NCBI GenBank assembly: GCA_050291465.1
Contig: JBNKJV010000001.1
Span: forward strand, 124,001-188,000
Source: CBFDBF01 sp050291465
GTDB taxonomy: Bacteria > Pseudomonadota > Gammaproteobacteria > Chromatiales > Chromatiaceae
Direction of reading: 5' to 3'
DNA: 64,000 nucleotides
Within the stretch, counting starts at the first letter, position 1; every line of letters starts with the position of its first letter. Below the pieces are notes generated by a model. It ran no database searches. It was not told the origin of the DNA and worked only from the letters and a program-made list of their open reading frames with translations. Both the position numbers and the translations under genes were made by a program. Positions 44,352-52,666 of the stretch are shown here, in pieces.

Positions 44352-45794
44352 TCATGTCTGCCGCGGCAGCGTGACGATAATCTGCAAACCGCCCAGGGGC
44401 GAAGGCTTTGCCAATATCTCCCCCTGGTGAGCCTCGACGATATTGCGACAGATGGCAAGTCCCAGACCCGCCCCGCCGCCGCCGCGATTGCGTGAACCCT
44501 CGGCACGATAAAAGCGATCAAACAAATGGGACAAGGTCTCCTCGTCCACTCCCGGGGCGCTGTCCTCGATCTTGAAGTGCACCTGCCCGCCTGTCTGCCA
44601 CGCGGAGAGCCGAATCTCACCCCCCGGATCGGTATAACGACGGCTGTTCTTCAACAGATTGTCCACCACCTGACGCAGACGCCTGGCGTCGCCGAAAACG
44701 GTCAGCTGCTCCGGGATATCCTGATGCAGCGTCAGATTGCTCCGCTTTATGCGATGCTCGGCGGTGTCGGCGGATAGACGCAATATGGCGGCAAGGTTCA
44801 GCGACTCCTTGCGGTAACTCAGTGCACCGGCATCGGTCAGGGCCAGATCATAAAGATCATCCACCAGCCGATTGAGCTGCATGATGGAGCCGTGCAACTT
44901 GCCGAGCTGAGATTCATTGAAGGGACGAATACCATCCTGCATCGCCTCGATCTCACCCCGCAGCAGGGCCAGGGGAGTGCGCAGTTCATGGGAGAGATCC
45001 GCCATACCCTGGCGACGCAGCAGTTCATTACGCTGCAGGGCCTCGGCCAGGGCATTGAAATCCAGGACCAGCTGCCCCAGCTCATCCCTGCTGTGGGGCT
45101 CCAGCCTGATATCAAACCGCCCCCGGGCCAGGAGGTGCGCCCCCCGAGCCACATCCTTTACCGGTTTCAACAAATGACGTCCGATAGGGATACCGATCAG
45201 CAACGCCAGCAACAACGCACCGACGGCGATAGGATAGATGGCATCGAGCTGATCATCACGGAAACTTCTTTCAAGACCCGTGGCAGGCAAAGGCTGAGGG
45301 GTAAGACTCAACCAGCCGACCACCTCATCATCCAGTTCGATGGGGCGCAGCACCGGTTTCCCGGACATATCCGGAGGGCCGATCACATACCGCTTCCCGG
45401 CGTCCAACAGTCGCAACCGGGTGCCCAGGCCGGAGCGGTCATCGGGTCCGGGTGGCGCCGCACCGGCAACGGGCTCCACCGCCGCGAGGCTGTTCGTCGT
45501 ATTGGGGGATTGGGGGGCAGCTGTGGGCAGGATGGGTCGCCCCTGTTCGTTAAGGGGCATAAATCCCACCCAGACCCGATGTCTGCCACGGATAAATTCC
45601 CAGGAGCCCTCACGCCGATAGGCGTTGGCAAGATCCTCGGCGGTCTGATCCAGACGCTCCATCTCCGCCTCGGTCAGGTAATCGATAAACCCCTTCTGAA
45701 AAGTCCAGCGCATAGCCGCAGCCATGGCCCCCACCAGCAGAATACTGGTGGCCAACAGAACCAGGACCATTTTGCTTGTGATGCCGAAACGCAT
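44352..45794 (-). CDS. Sensor histidine kinase, BaeS-like
   Basis: 480 aa from ATG at 45794 (MRFGITSKMVLVLLAT), preferred over the longer reading to 45830. It has TM1 (about 9-28), a periplasmic sensor domain of about 150 residues with a Pro/Ala-rich segment, TM2 (about 186-206), a HAMP domain, the H-box MADLSHELRTPLALLRGE, then N, G1 (FDRFYRAEGSRNRGGGGAGL) and G2 boxes. It signals to the adjacent OmpR-type regulator. The stimulus is unknown. Confidence 0.92.
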   Translation of the reverse strand: MRFGITSKMVLVLLATSILLVGAMAAAMRWTFQKGFIDYLTEAEMERLDQTAEDLANAYRREGSWEFIRGRHRVWVGFMPLNEQGRPILPTAAPQSPNTTNSLAAVEPVAGAAPPGPDDRSGLGTRLRLLDAGKRYVIGPPDMSGKPVLRPIELDDEVVGWLSLTPQPLPATGLERSFRDDQLDAIYPIAVGALLLALLIGIPIGRHLLKPVKDVARGAHLLARGRFDIRLEPHSRDELGQLVLDFNALAEALQRNELLRRQGMADLSHELRTPLALLRGEIEAMQDGIRPFNESQLGKLHGSIMQLNRLVDDLYDLALTDAGALSYRKESLNLAAILRLSADTAEHRIKRSNLTLHQDIPEQLTVFGDARRLRQVVDNLLKNSRRYTDPGGEIRLSAWQTGGQVHFKIEDSAPGVDEETLSHLFDRFYRAEGSRNRGGGGAGLGLAICRNIVEAHQGEILAKPSPLGGLQIIVTLPRQT

Positions 45795-45844
45795 GTTAAA
45801 AGTATGAATAACAAACAACCCCGTTTCCACGCCGGCGAATAATC

Positions 45845-45858
45845 TTCACATTTTCTCC
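45845..45858 (+). promoter_or_regulatory. TTCACATTTTCTCC motif upstream of the two-component operon
   Basis: The reverse complement, GGAGAAAATGTGAA, lies about 50 nt upstream of the kinase start on the minus strand. It matches the motif upstream of the DUF1566 gene in 13 of 14 positions. A binding site for the encoded response regulator is possible. Confidence 0.35.
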
Positions 45859-45950
45859 TCAATTATCACACGCTTTCTCCCAACTCACTCCCTAGGATTA
45901 GCAATAAGGCAAAACCGTTTTTTGATAACTCAGTTTGGATTAATACCGCC

Positions 45951-46631
45951 ATGTTAAACGTTGCACAGTTAGAGGAAACCGTTATCAACACGAACAAACT
46001 ATACGCATGCGCTCCGATTAATAGCGGCCTGGAACAGGAACAGGAGATAATCCAACTGCGGCAACGTATCACGGAGTTGGAGGGGGAAATCGAACGAATC
46101 CATAAAGAGCTTGTCCAGGAGCGCCATCACGCGAATATAGACCTGCTGACGGGCATCCCCAACCGCCGCGCCTATCAGATCCGGCTACAGCAGGAACGCC
46201 TGCGTTGCATGCGCGACGGCAAGCCCCTGTGTCTGGCCATCTGGGATATCGACCACTTCAAATCCATAAATGACGGTTTCGGTCACCAGGTTGGTGACAG
46301 GGTGCTGCAGTGCGTGGCACGAAAGATCACCAGTCGCCTGCGCAGAAGCGATTTCACCGCCCGTTTTGGCGGAGAGGAGTTTGTATCCCTGCTGTCGGAT
46401 TGCGATATCACCAATGCCCTGCACTTGGCGGAAGAGCTGCGTAAAGAGATTTTTCATTGCGATCAGGTAACGGAACAGGGATCGGTAGAGGTAACAATAT
46501 CCTGTGGTATTGCCGAGCTTGATCCGAATGAAAGCGACGATGTCCTCTTCGCCCGTGCCGATGCCGCGCTGTATCGGGCAAAAAGTGAGGGCAGAAACCG
46601 TGCCTGTCTGGCGGAACGTAACACCATCTAA
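45951..46631 (+). CDS. Diguanylate cyclase (GGDEF domain)
   Basis: 226 aa. A short N-terminal part with a coiled coil (EQEQEIIQLRQRITELEGE, about residues 29-47) is followed by the GGDEF domain with DLLTGIPNRRAY, WDIDHFKSINDGFGH and the active-site RFGGEEF, so it should make cyclic di-GMP. An RxxD inhibitory site is not obvious. There is no membrane segment. The coiled coil suggests dimerisation as the activation step. It reads away from the two-component operon, with the start about 155 nt from the kinase start. Confidence 0.9.
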   Translation: MLNVAQLEETVINTNKLYACAPINSGLEQEQEIIQLRQRITELEGEIERIHKELVQERHHANIDLLTGIPNRRAYQIRLQQERLRCMRDGKPLCLAIWDIDHFKSINDGFGHQVGDRVLQCVARKITSRLRRSDFTARFGGEEFVSLLSDCDITNALHLAEELRKEIFHCDQVTEQGSVEVTISCGIAELDPNESDDVLFARADAALYRAKSEGRNRACLAERNTI

Positions 46632-46682
46632 CCGAGGTCCGTAACCCGAATCCACCGTGTAACTCGCAGCCGCATTCATAAA

Positions 46683-46706
46683 AAAGCCCCGCCGAAGCGG
46701 GGCTTT
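46683..46706. terminator. Bidirectional terminator downstream of groEL
   Basis: A 10-bp perfect stem (AAAGCCCCGC at 46683-46692, GCGGGGCTTT at 46697-46706) with a CGAA loop. It lies between the convergent diguanylate cyclase and groEL genes and provides a T-run in both directions. Confidence 0.9.
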
Positions 46707-46730
46707 CTTCAGGCTCGAGGCCGGGGGAGC

Positions 46731-48377
46731 TTACATCATGCCACCCATGCCGCCCATACCACCCATGCCGCCCATATCCGGCATGGCAGGGCCTTCCTCC
46801 TTCGGCTCCTCCGCCACCATCGCTTCGGTGGTGATCATGAGGCCGGCCACGGAGGCGGCGTTCTGCAACGCGGTGCGGGTCACCTTGGTGGGATCCAGGA
46901 TACCCATGGCGATCATGTCGCCGTATTCGCCGCTACCGGCGTTGTATCCCAGGTTGCCTTTGCCCTCTTCCACCTTGTTGACGATGACCGACGGCTCTTC
47001 ACCGGCGTTGGCCACGATCTGGCGCAGAGGCTCTTCCATAGCGCGGCAGGCCAGGCTGATGCCCACGTCCTGGTCGTGGTTGTCGCCTTTCACATCCTTG
47101 ATCGCCTGCAGGGCACGGATCAGGGCCACGCCGCCGCCGGGGACCACACCCTCTTCCACCGCGGCACGGGTTGCGTGCAGGGCATCTTCGACGCGGGCCT
47201 TCTTCTCCTTCATCTCCACCTCGGTGGCGGCACCCACCTTGATCACGGCTACACCGCCGGCCAGCTTGGCCACGCGTTCCTGCAGCTTTTCACGATCATA
47301 GTCGGAGGTGGTCTCTTCGATCTGGGCGCGGATCTGATCCACGCGGGCCTTGATATCGGCCTCGGCACCGGCGCCGTCGATGATGGTGGTCTCTTCCTTG
47401 GTGATCTGGACCTTCTTGGCGGTACCCAGCTCGTTGATGCCGGCCTTCTCCAGGGAAAGCCCCACCTCTTCGGAGATCACCACGCCACCGGTGAGGATGG
47501 CGATATCCTGCAGCATGGCCTTGCGACGGTCGCCGAAACCGGGGGCCTTGACGGCACAGACCTTGACGATGCCGCGGATGTTGTTCACCACCAGGGTGGC
47601 CAGGGCCTCGCCCTCCACATCTTCACAGATGATCAACAGCGGCTTGCCGGCTTTGGCCACGCCTTCCAGCACCGGCAGCAGATCACGGATGTTGGAGATC
47701 TTCTTGTCGTGCAGCAGGATGTAGGGGTCCTCCAGCTCGGCGGACATGTTCTGCTGATTGTTTACAAAGTAAGGGGACAGGTAGCCGCGATCGAACTGCA
47801 TGCCTTCCACCACGTCCAGTTCGTTCTGCAGGGTGGAACCCTCTTCCACGGTGATGACCCCCTCCTTGCCCACCTTCTGCATCGCCTCGGCGATGATGTT
47901 ACCGATGGAGTCGTCGGAGTTGGCGGAGATGGTGCCCACCTGAGCGATCTCCTTGTCTTCGGAGCAGGGCTTGGAAAGATTCTGCAGCTCATCCACGGCG
48001 GCAGTGACCGCCTTGTCCACGCCACGCTTCAGGTCCATGGGGTTCATGCCGGCGGCAACCGCTTTCAGGCCTTCACGCACCATGGCCTGAGCCAGCACGG
48101 TAGCGGTGGTGGTACCGTCGCCGGCGATGTCGGAGGTCTGGGAAGCGACCTCTTTCACCATCTGGGCGCCCATGTTCTCGAACTTGTCGGAGAGCTCAAT
48201 CTCCTTGGCCACGGAAACGCCGTCTTTGGTGACGGTGGGTGCGCCGAAGGACTTCTCCAGCACCACGTTACGGCCTTTGGGACCGAGGGTCACTTTTACA
48301 GCGTCGGCCAGGATGTTGACGCCCTTCATCATGCGGGTACGGGCGGAATCGCCAAATTTCACTTCTTTCGCAGTCAT
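46731..48377 (-). CDS. groL: Chaperonin GroEL
   Basis: 548 aa, standard length. VTLGPKGRNVVLEKSFGAP, GDGTTTATVLAQA (ATP site) and the Gly-Met-rich C-terminal tail (repeats of GGM, ending in MM) are diagnostic. The 60 kDa subunits form the folding chamber with GroES. The gene follows groES by 66 nt and ends 25 nt before a strong terminator. Expression should be heat-inducible through the CIRCE site upstream of groES. Confidence 0.98.
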   Translation of the reverse strand: MTAKEVKFGDSARTRMMKGVNILADAVKVTLGPKGRNVVLEKSFGAPTVTKDGVSVAKEIELSDKFENMGAQMVKEVASQTSDIAGDGTTTATVLAQAMVREGLKAVAAGMNPMDLKRGVDKAVTAAVDELQNLSKPCSEDKEIAQVGTISANSDDSIGNIIAEAMQKVGKEGVITVEEGSTLQNELDVVEGMQFDRGYLSPYFVNNQQNMSAELEDPYILLHDKKISNIRDLLPVLEGVAKAGKPLLIICEDVEGEALATLVVNNIRGIVKVCAVKAPGFGDRRKAMLQDIAILTGGVVISEEVGLSLEKAGINELGTAKKVQITKEETTIIDGAGAEADIKARVDQIRAQIEETTSDYDREKLQERVAKLAGGVAVIKVGAATEVEMKEKKARVEDALHATRAAVEEGVVPGGGVALIRALQAIKDVKGDNHDQDVGISLACRAMEEPLRQIVANAGEEPSVIVNKVEEGKGNLGYNAGSGEYGDMIAMGILDPTKVTRTALQNAASVAGLMITTEAMVAEEPKEEGPAMPDMGGMGGMGGMGGMM

Positions 48378-48443
48378 TGCGTTAGTCCTCGAATATCGAA
48401 AATTCGTCTGTTTATTAAGAATCTGGGGTGGCGTGGGGCCGAA

Positions 48444-48734
48444 TCAGCCTTCGATCACACCCATGATGTCCTCTTCGCGCATCACCAGTACCTCGTCACC
48501 GGCGACCTTCACCTCGGTGCCCGAGTACTTGCCGAACAGGACCTTGTCACCGACCTTGACGTCCATGGGACGGACATCGCCGTTCTCCAGGATCTTGCCC
48601 TTGCCGACAGCCAGCACCTCACCCTGAACCGGCTTTTCGGTGGCGGAATCGGGGATCACGATCCCGCCCGGGCTGGTGCGCTCTTCTTCCATACGACGAA
48701 CGATAACGCGATCGTGCAGCGGACGAATATTCAT
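48444..48734 (-). CDS. groS: Co-chaperonin GroES
   Basis: 96 aa. MNIRPLHDRVIVRRMEEE is the usual start, with the mobile loop ERTSPGGIVIPDSA and VLFGKYSGTEV. It caps the GroEL ring. AGGAGAAC lies 8 nt before the start. It is the first gene of the groESL operon. Confidence 0.98.
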   Translation of the reverse strand: MNIRPLHDRVIVRRMEEERTSPGGIVIPDSATEKPVQGEVLAVGKGKILENGDVRPMDVKVGDKVLFGKYSGTEVKVAGDEVLVMREEDIMGVIEG

Positions 48735-48794
48735 CTACTGAGTTCTCCTGAATTGAATTTAAACCAATGATTTTCTTATAAGCGGGGTCGGCTG

Positions 48795-48821
48795 TTAGCA
48801 CTCCCCCTTAGTGAGTGCTAA
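48795..48821. promoter_or_regulatory. CIRCE element (HrcA operator)
   Basis: Perfect TTAGCACTC (48795-48803), 9-nt spacer, GAGTGCTAA (48813-48821): the exact consensus of the CIRCE operator bound by the HrcA repressor. It lies in the 5' region of groESL, overlapping the predicted transcription start. Confidence 0.95.
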
Positions 48822-48848
48822 TAATAGGGGCAAAGTTTCCAGAGTCAA
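48821..48848 (-). promoter_or_regulatory. Sigma-70-type promoter for groESL
   Basis: On the minus strand, -35 TTGACT (48843-48848) and -10 TATTAT (48821-48826) are separated by 16 nt. The -10 box abuts the CIRCE element, so HrcA would block initiation directly. Confidence 0.75.
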
Positions 48849-48955
48849 GGGATAGGCGAAAAATTCGTGTGTTCGAAGCGGATGAAGCCCCGCCGCAAGA
48901 CCGGGTTCCAGGGTATCCAAAGAGCGCGCCCGAGCAACGGCGGGCACAGCCCGCC

Positions 48956-50035
48956 CTAGGGGATCTCCACCAGCAGCCGGAACCCCCGGCTGTCCCCCAG
49001 GTCGGCCGGATTGTTGCCGTCATCCTCTCCGGTGTAGGTTGCATAGGGCCGGGTGGTCCAGCTGCCCCCCTTGCCCATCCTGAAGCGTCCGCCTGCCTTA
49101 TCCTTGCTGGTATAAAAATGGCGTTCGAACCAATCTCCCCCCTGGTCCCGCTGCCTATGTTCCGCCTCCGACGGTCCCTGGGGATCGGTGATATCTTCCG
49201 TGTAGTTGGGGTGCCACCAGTCCTGAACCCATTCGTAGCTGTTGCCCACCATGTCGTAGAGCCCCCAGGGATTGGCCGGGAACATACCGACCGGGGCGGT
49301 CTCCTCATAACCGTCCTCCCGATAGCTTTCCGGGTTGGAGTGACGGCCGCCGAGGTTGGCCTTGCTCCGATCCCAGAACGCCTGGCCCCAGTAGAGCCGG
49401 GAATTGGTTCCCGCCATGGCCGCGTATTCCCACTCCGCCTCGGTGGGCAGCCGGTAGTGCCGGCCCTCCTTTTTCGACAGCCAGCGGGCATAGAGCTGCG
49501 CCTCCCGCCAGGTGATCGGCTCCACCGGATGGTTGTCCCCGCCCTTCCCCTGCTGATACTCGGGCCGCCATTGCTTATGGGAAGGATCGAACAGCTCGTA
49601 CTGGAGGTTGGTCACCTCAAAGGCGGCCAGATAATAGGATCTGGAGAGGGTCACCCGCGGGGACTCCCCCACTTCACGCCAGCGGGACGCCCGCCGCAGG
49701 GACCACTTGTCCGGCAGACTGCGAAACCCCGGGACCGGCCGGTAGGATCCGGCCTCGATGCGAACGAAATCCATGCCGATGGTGTTGGTGTGATAGACGA
49801 CCTCCTTCACCCGCAGTCCTTCCGGTGTCGCCACCTCCACGGACTGGACCTCCTCCTGCCACGGTGCCGGCGTCACCGGCCACCCCGATCTGTCCTCGGG
49901 CGGCAGTTGCTGCATGCTTTCCACCGGGCCCGGCCAGACATAACGGTCGTACCAGGAGACCTTGAACAGATACAGAGCACCGGAGATCGCCGCAAGTATT
50001 GCGATGCGCCAGAGGAATTTGAGGGATTTGGACAT
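48956..50035 (-). CDS. Membrane-anchored SUMF1/FGE-like domain protein
   Basis: 359 aa. An N-terminal hydrophobic helix (residues 8-24, FLWRIAILAAISGALYL) anchors a periplasmic FGE-sulfatase (SUMF1) domain. Typical blocks are seen: YYLAAFEVTNLQYELF, HPVEPITWREAQLYARWLSK, YRLPTEAEWEYAAMAG, LYDMVGNSYEWVQDWW and the final RGFRLLV. The catalytic Cys residues of true formylglycine-generating enzymes are missing (the C-terminal segment GKGGSWTTRPYATY has none), so it probably does not make formylglycine. Function unknown. It is a single gene between groESL and the AstE-like gene, with an inverted-repeat element upstream. Confidence 0.8.
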   Translation of the reverse strand: MSKSLKFLWRIAILAAISGALYLFKVSWYDRYVWPGPVESMQQLPPEDRSGWPVTPAPWQEEVQSVEVATPEGLRVKEVVYHTNTIGMDFVRIEAGSYRPVPGFRSLPDKWSLRRASRWREVGESPRVTLSRSYYLAAFEVTNLQYELFDPSHKQWRPEYQQGKGGDNHPVEPITWREAQLYARWLSKKEGRHYRLPTEAEWEYAAMAGTNSRLYWGQAFWDRSKANLGGRHSNPESYREDGYEETAPVGMFPANPWGLYDMVGNSYEWVQDWWHPNYTEDITDPQGPSEAEHRQRDQGGDWFERHFYTSKDKAGGRFRMGKGGSWTTRPYATYTGEDDGNNPADLGDSRGFRLLVEIP

Positions 50036-50047
50036 TAATCAGTTGTT

Positions 50048-50137
50048 AGTTGTCAGTAATCAGTTGTCAGTAAAGTGTACCGTAGGCCTGGATAATTACC
50101 ATCCATACCGCTAACTGAAAACTGATTACTGTTAACT
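50048..50137. repeat. Imperfect inverted repeat (CAGT-type)
   Basis: Arms of 26 nt at 50048-50073 and 50112-50137 match in 22 of 26 positions as reverse complements (core CAGTAATCAGTT), with a 38-nt spacer. It fills the gap between the AstE-like and SUMF1-like genes. Confidence 0.75.
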
Positions 50138-50138
50138 C

Positions 50139-51155
50139 TTAACCGTTATACCTTTCCATCAGATAACAGAGGCAGTCCTGCCTCACCACCGCCTGGTCTT
50201 TGGTCAACATGGAGGGAATCACGGGGTTGAGCAGCGTGAGCTCATTCTCATCCAGAACGAAGTACTGATCGGATACCTCCTCGCCTCGCTCGTTATATAT
50301 CTCCAGTCCCAGCCCGGATTCCGTATTCACGGCACCCAGGACGGTCCCGCCTGGAAGTTCACGAAAGTTCAGATGATCAAGATCCTTCAAAAAACAAATA
50401 TCCGCTCCTTCATCTCCAAACCCGAAGGTCACCCCCTCCCGGACCTTTACCGTAGCCACCGTGTGCAGCAGTTCGATATCGTGCTCCGCCACCGGGTGGT
50501 CGGGATGCTCGGAAAGATGCAGAACCGCCTCCAGAAACTCCCGGGCATGTTCTACGCCATGGACCTGTCCTACCTTACCGCACTCCAGGGTAACCGAAGG
50601 GCAGAGCCGCGCCATGGCCATGGACTGCACGCCGCAGGGCCGAATGAAGTAGACCACCAGCCGCCCGAACATGGTAGCGAGATGAAGAAACCGGTTATCG
50701 ACGACGTTGACACAGGCGTAATGGGGATTGAGTCCGGTATTGTTATGAAGATCCACGCTGGCGAAGACACCCCTGTCGGCCACGGTGTCCACCACCTGTT
50801 GCATCATCCGATGCTCCGCACTGTCTCCCTCTTCACAACCCGGCCAGACCCGATTGTAATCCTGCTGCCCCACGAGATGACGTACGCCGTGAACCGCGGC
50901 ACTGACATTGCCGATAAAAACACTCAGCGACCTGGGCAGGGGGTGTTCACCTCCGCCGGGCTGATAGCGACGCAACAGTCCCCGCACCGCGTCCCAACCC
51001 ACCGGCTCGTTGCCGTGCATCAGCACGGACACGAAGAGCGCCGGATTGCGGCGGCCCGGCAGATGTATCAGGGTGGGTCCTCCCAGTACCGCCTCAAGCC
51101 GGGAGGCATCCAGCTCCAGAAGACCCGCAGGGATATGGTTCAGTTCCTGTAGCAT
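50139..51155 (-). CDS. Succinylglutamate desuccinylase/aspartoacylase family protein
   Basis: 338 aa, M14-type zinc hydrolase. MHGNEPVGWDA (about residues 47-57) and VDLHNNTGLNP supply zinc and active-site ligands (H, E, H), and TLECGK the general-base region. AstE-family enzymes split N-acyl amino acids. Here it is not in an ast operon but 84 nt downstream of a GCS2-type ligase, so a role in processing a product of that ligase is possible (inference). Its start codon lies just below an inverted-repeat element. Confidence 0.8.
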   Translation of the reverse strand: MLQELNHIPAGLLELDASRLEAVLGGPTLIHLPGRRNPALFVSVLMHGNEPVGWDAVRGLLRRYQPGGGEHPLPRSLSVFIGNVSAAVHGVRHLVGQQDYNRVWPGCEEGDSAEHRMMQQVVDTVADRGVFASVDLHNNTGLNPHYACVNVVDNRFLHLATMFGRLVVYFIRPCGVQSMAMARLCPSVTLECGKVGQVHGVEHAREFLEAVLHLSEHPDHPVAEHDIELLHTVATVKVREGVTFGFGDEGADICFLKDLDHLNFRELPGGTVLGAVNTESGLGLEIYNERGEEVSDQYFVLDENELTLLNPVIPSMLTKDQAVVRQDCLCYLMERYNG

Positions 51156-51159
51156 TGTT

Positions 51160-51249
51160 TATTAGTTTGTAGTTCGTAGTTTGAAGCTTGAAGCTAAAGC
51201 CGAATAAGCACGTCACCACCGACTTCAAACTTATAACTTCTAACTAATA
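51160..51249. repeat. Imperfect inverted repeat (TAGTT-type)
   Basis: Arms of 27 nt at 51160-51186 and 51223-51249 match in 22 of 27 positions as reverse complements (ends TATTAGTT and GTTTGAAG), with a 36-nt spacer. The right arm contains the stop codon of the GCS2-type gene. Confidence 0.75.
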
Positions 51250-52661
51250 CCCCATTCACACACCGGCGCTCCGGATACCTGACGTTCCAGATAGGTCTGG
51301 GTAAGCCCCTGCATATCAGGGCCGTGACGTTCCACCCATCGCCGTTGCCAGACCGCACCGGTCTGCCCGCAGGCGATGCGCCTTTCGACGATCCCGAGCC
51401 AGTAATCCACCTCTTCCTGGTCCACACCGAGATTCAGCAGGCCGTCCCGCGCCTGGGGCAGTAGCAGCTCCAGACAGAGTTCCGAGACCTCGCCGCTCTT
51501 GCCGTCCAACCAGAATACCGGCGCCCGCATCCCCAGCCTTGCGGCCTGGTAAAAGTTTTCCCGCGCCACATCAAAGGGAAGACGGCTTTCGGGCGGCACC
51601 TCCTGGGTCGCCAGAAAGGTAACCGCGCCGTAGTAGAACGCGGCGTTCGCAATACTGTCCACGATCGACGGCCCGGCGGGCACCACACGGTGCTCGATGC
51701 GAAGATGGGGCCGGCCGTCGGCATCAAAACCGATCAGTGGTCGATTCCAGCGCCAGATAGTCCCGTTGTGCAGACGCAAATGCGCCAGACGCTCCTCCGG
51801 CTCATCCATCAGTCTCGGCAGAAGCACCGGGTATCGATCCAGGTTCGCCTGGAAATACTCCGCTATGGACCGCTCTATGTAACGAATGCCGAAGGTAACC
51901 CTTCTGTTCAACTCTGTCTCGCCCACGGCCACCGACTGTTCGAAAAGGGGTATTCGGGTTTCATCCCAGAGGTTTGATCCGAACAGAAAAGGGGAGTTGG
52001 CGCAGGCCGCCACGATGGGTGCCGACAGGATCTTGGAGGCGTTGTAGAAACGACCGCCCTTGTCGGCATCGATCTTGAGATGAATCTGAAAGGAGGTGGT
52101 AGCCGCCTCCAACATCACGTCATCGTGCTCCATATGCAACCGGTCGTAACCCGAGATATCCAGTTGCAACGGCTTTCCACCCCGCATCCTGAAGACCTGT
52201 TCGTTCAGGGCATGGTAACGATGCAGCGGCGACATGTTTGCAAGGGTGAAGTCCGCGGGCTCCGCCGTGGGCAGGATACCTATCATCGCCAAACGGGCTC
52301 CAACCCTGGCCGCTACGTCGTTACATCGGCCCCAGGTGTGCTCCAATTCACTCCGCAAGGCACTCAGGGCGTCATCCTGCAAACGCCTGGGGTTGCCGTT
52401 CAACTCCATGTTGAAGGTAGCCAGTTCCGGCACCACCAACGGATCTTCAAGCCGCTCGAGATAGGATTCTATGACCGGCGCCGGCCGCGCCTCATCATCC
52501 ACCAGCCATGCCTCCAGCTCGAACCCCCCTTCGCTGCCTCCCCGCGGAAAGGCATCTTCCTGCAACCACCGGCATAGCAGTCCGGTCTCCCGCTGCAACC
52601 GCTCGGAAAATATCTTGAAATCCGCCGGATCAAAATGGCTGTCGGTTATCTCCTGTCCCAT
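51240..52661 (-). CDS. Glutamate-cysteine ligase family 2 (GCS2)-like ligase
   Basis: 473 aa. EGGFELEAWLVDDEARPAP near residue 45, FNMELNGNPRRL, and RIEHRVVPAGPSIVD with the GxxxxxRIEHR block fit the GCS2/carboxylate-amine ligase superfamily, ATP-grasp-like enzymes joining an amine to the gamma-carboxyl of glutamate. Whether it makes gamma-glutamylcysteine or another gamma-glutamyl product cannot be told from sequence. It follows murU by 5 nt and precedes the AstE-like gene, so the three probably form one operon. Confidence 0.78.
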   Translation of the reverse strand: MGQEITDSHFDPADFKIFSERLQRETGLLCRWLQEDAFPRGGSEGGFELEAWLVDDEARPAPVIESYLERLEDPLVVPELATFNMELNGNPRRLQDDALSALRSELEHTWGRCNDVAARVGARLAMIGILPTAEPADFTLANMSPLHRYHALNEQVFRMRGGKPLQLDISGYDRLHMEHDDVMLEAATTSFQIHLKIDADKGGRFYNASKILSAPIVAACANSPFLFGSNLWDETRIPLFEQSVAVGETELNRRVTFGIRYIERSIAEYFQANLDRYPVLLPRLMDEPEERLAHLRLHNGTIWRWNRPLIGFDADGRPHLRIEHRVVPAGPSIVDSIANAAFYYGAVTFLATQEVPPESRLPFDVARENFYQAARLGMRAPVFWLDGKSGEVSELCLELLLPQARDGLLNLGVDQEEVDYWLGIVERRIACGQTGAVWQRRWVERHGPDMQGLTQTYLERQVSGAPVCEWGIS

Positions 52662-52666
52662 TGCAT

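Noticed and set aside
47076..48770. Long 564-codon plus-strand open frame opposite groEL and groES
   Set aside because: It is the antisense of groESL. Such frames arise from codon bias in GC-rich genes, and its translation (very rich in Gly, His, Asp and Leu) matches no known family.
48956..50035. Formylglycine-generating enzyme
   Set aside because: No catalytic Cys residues are present and no sulfatase gene is in the window.
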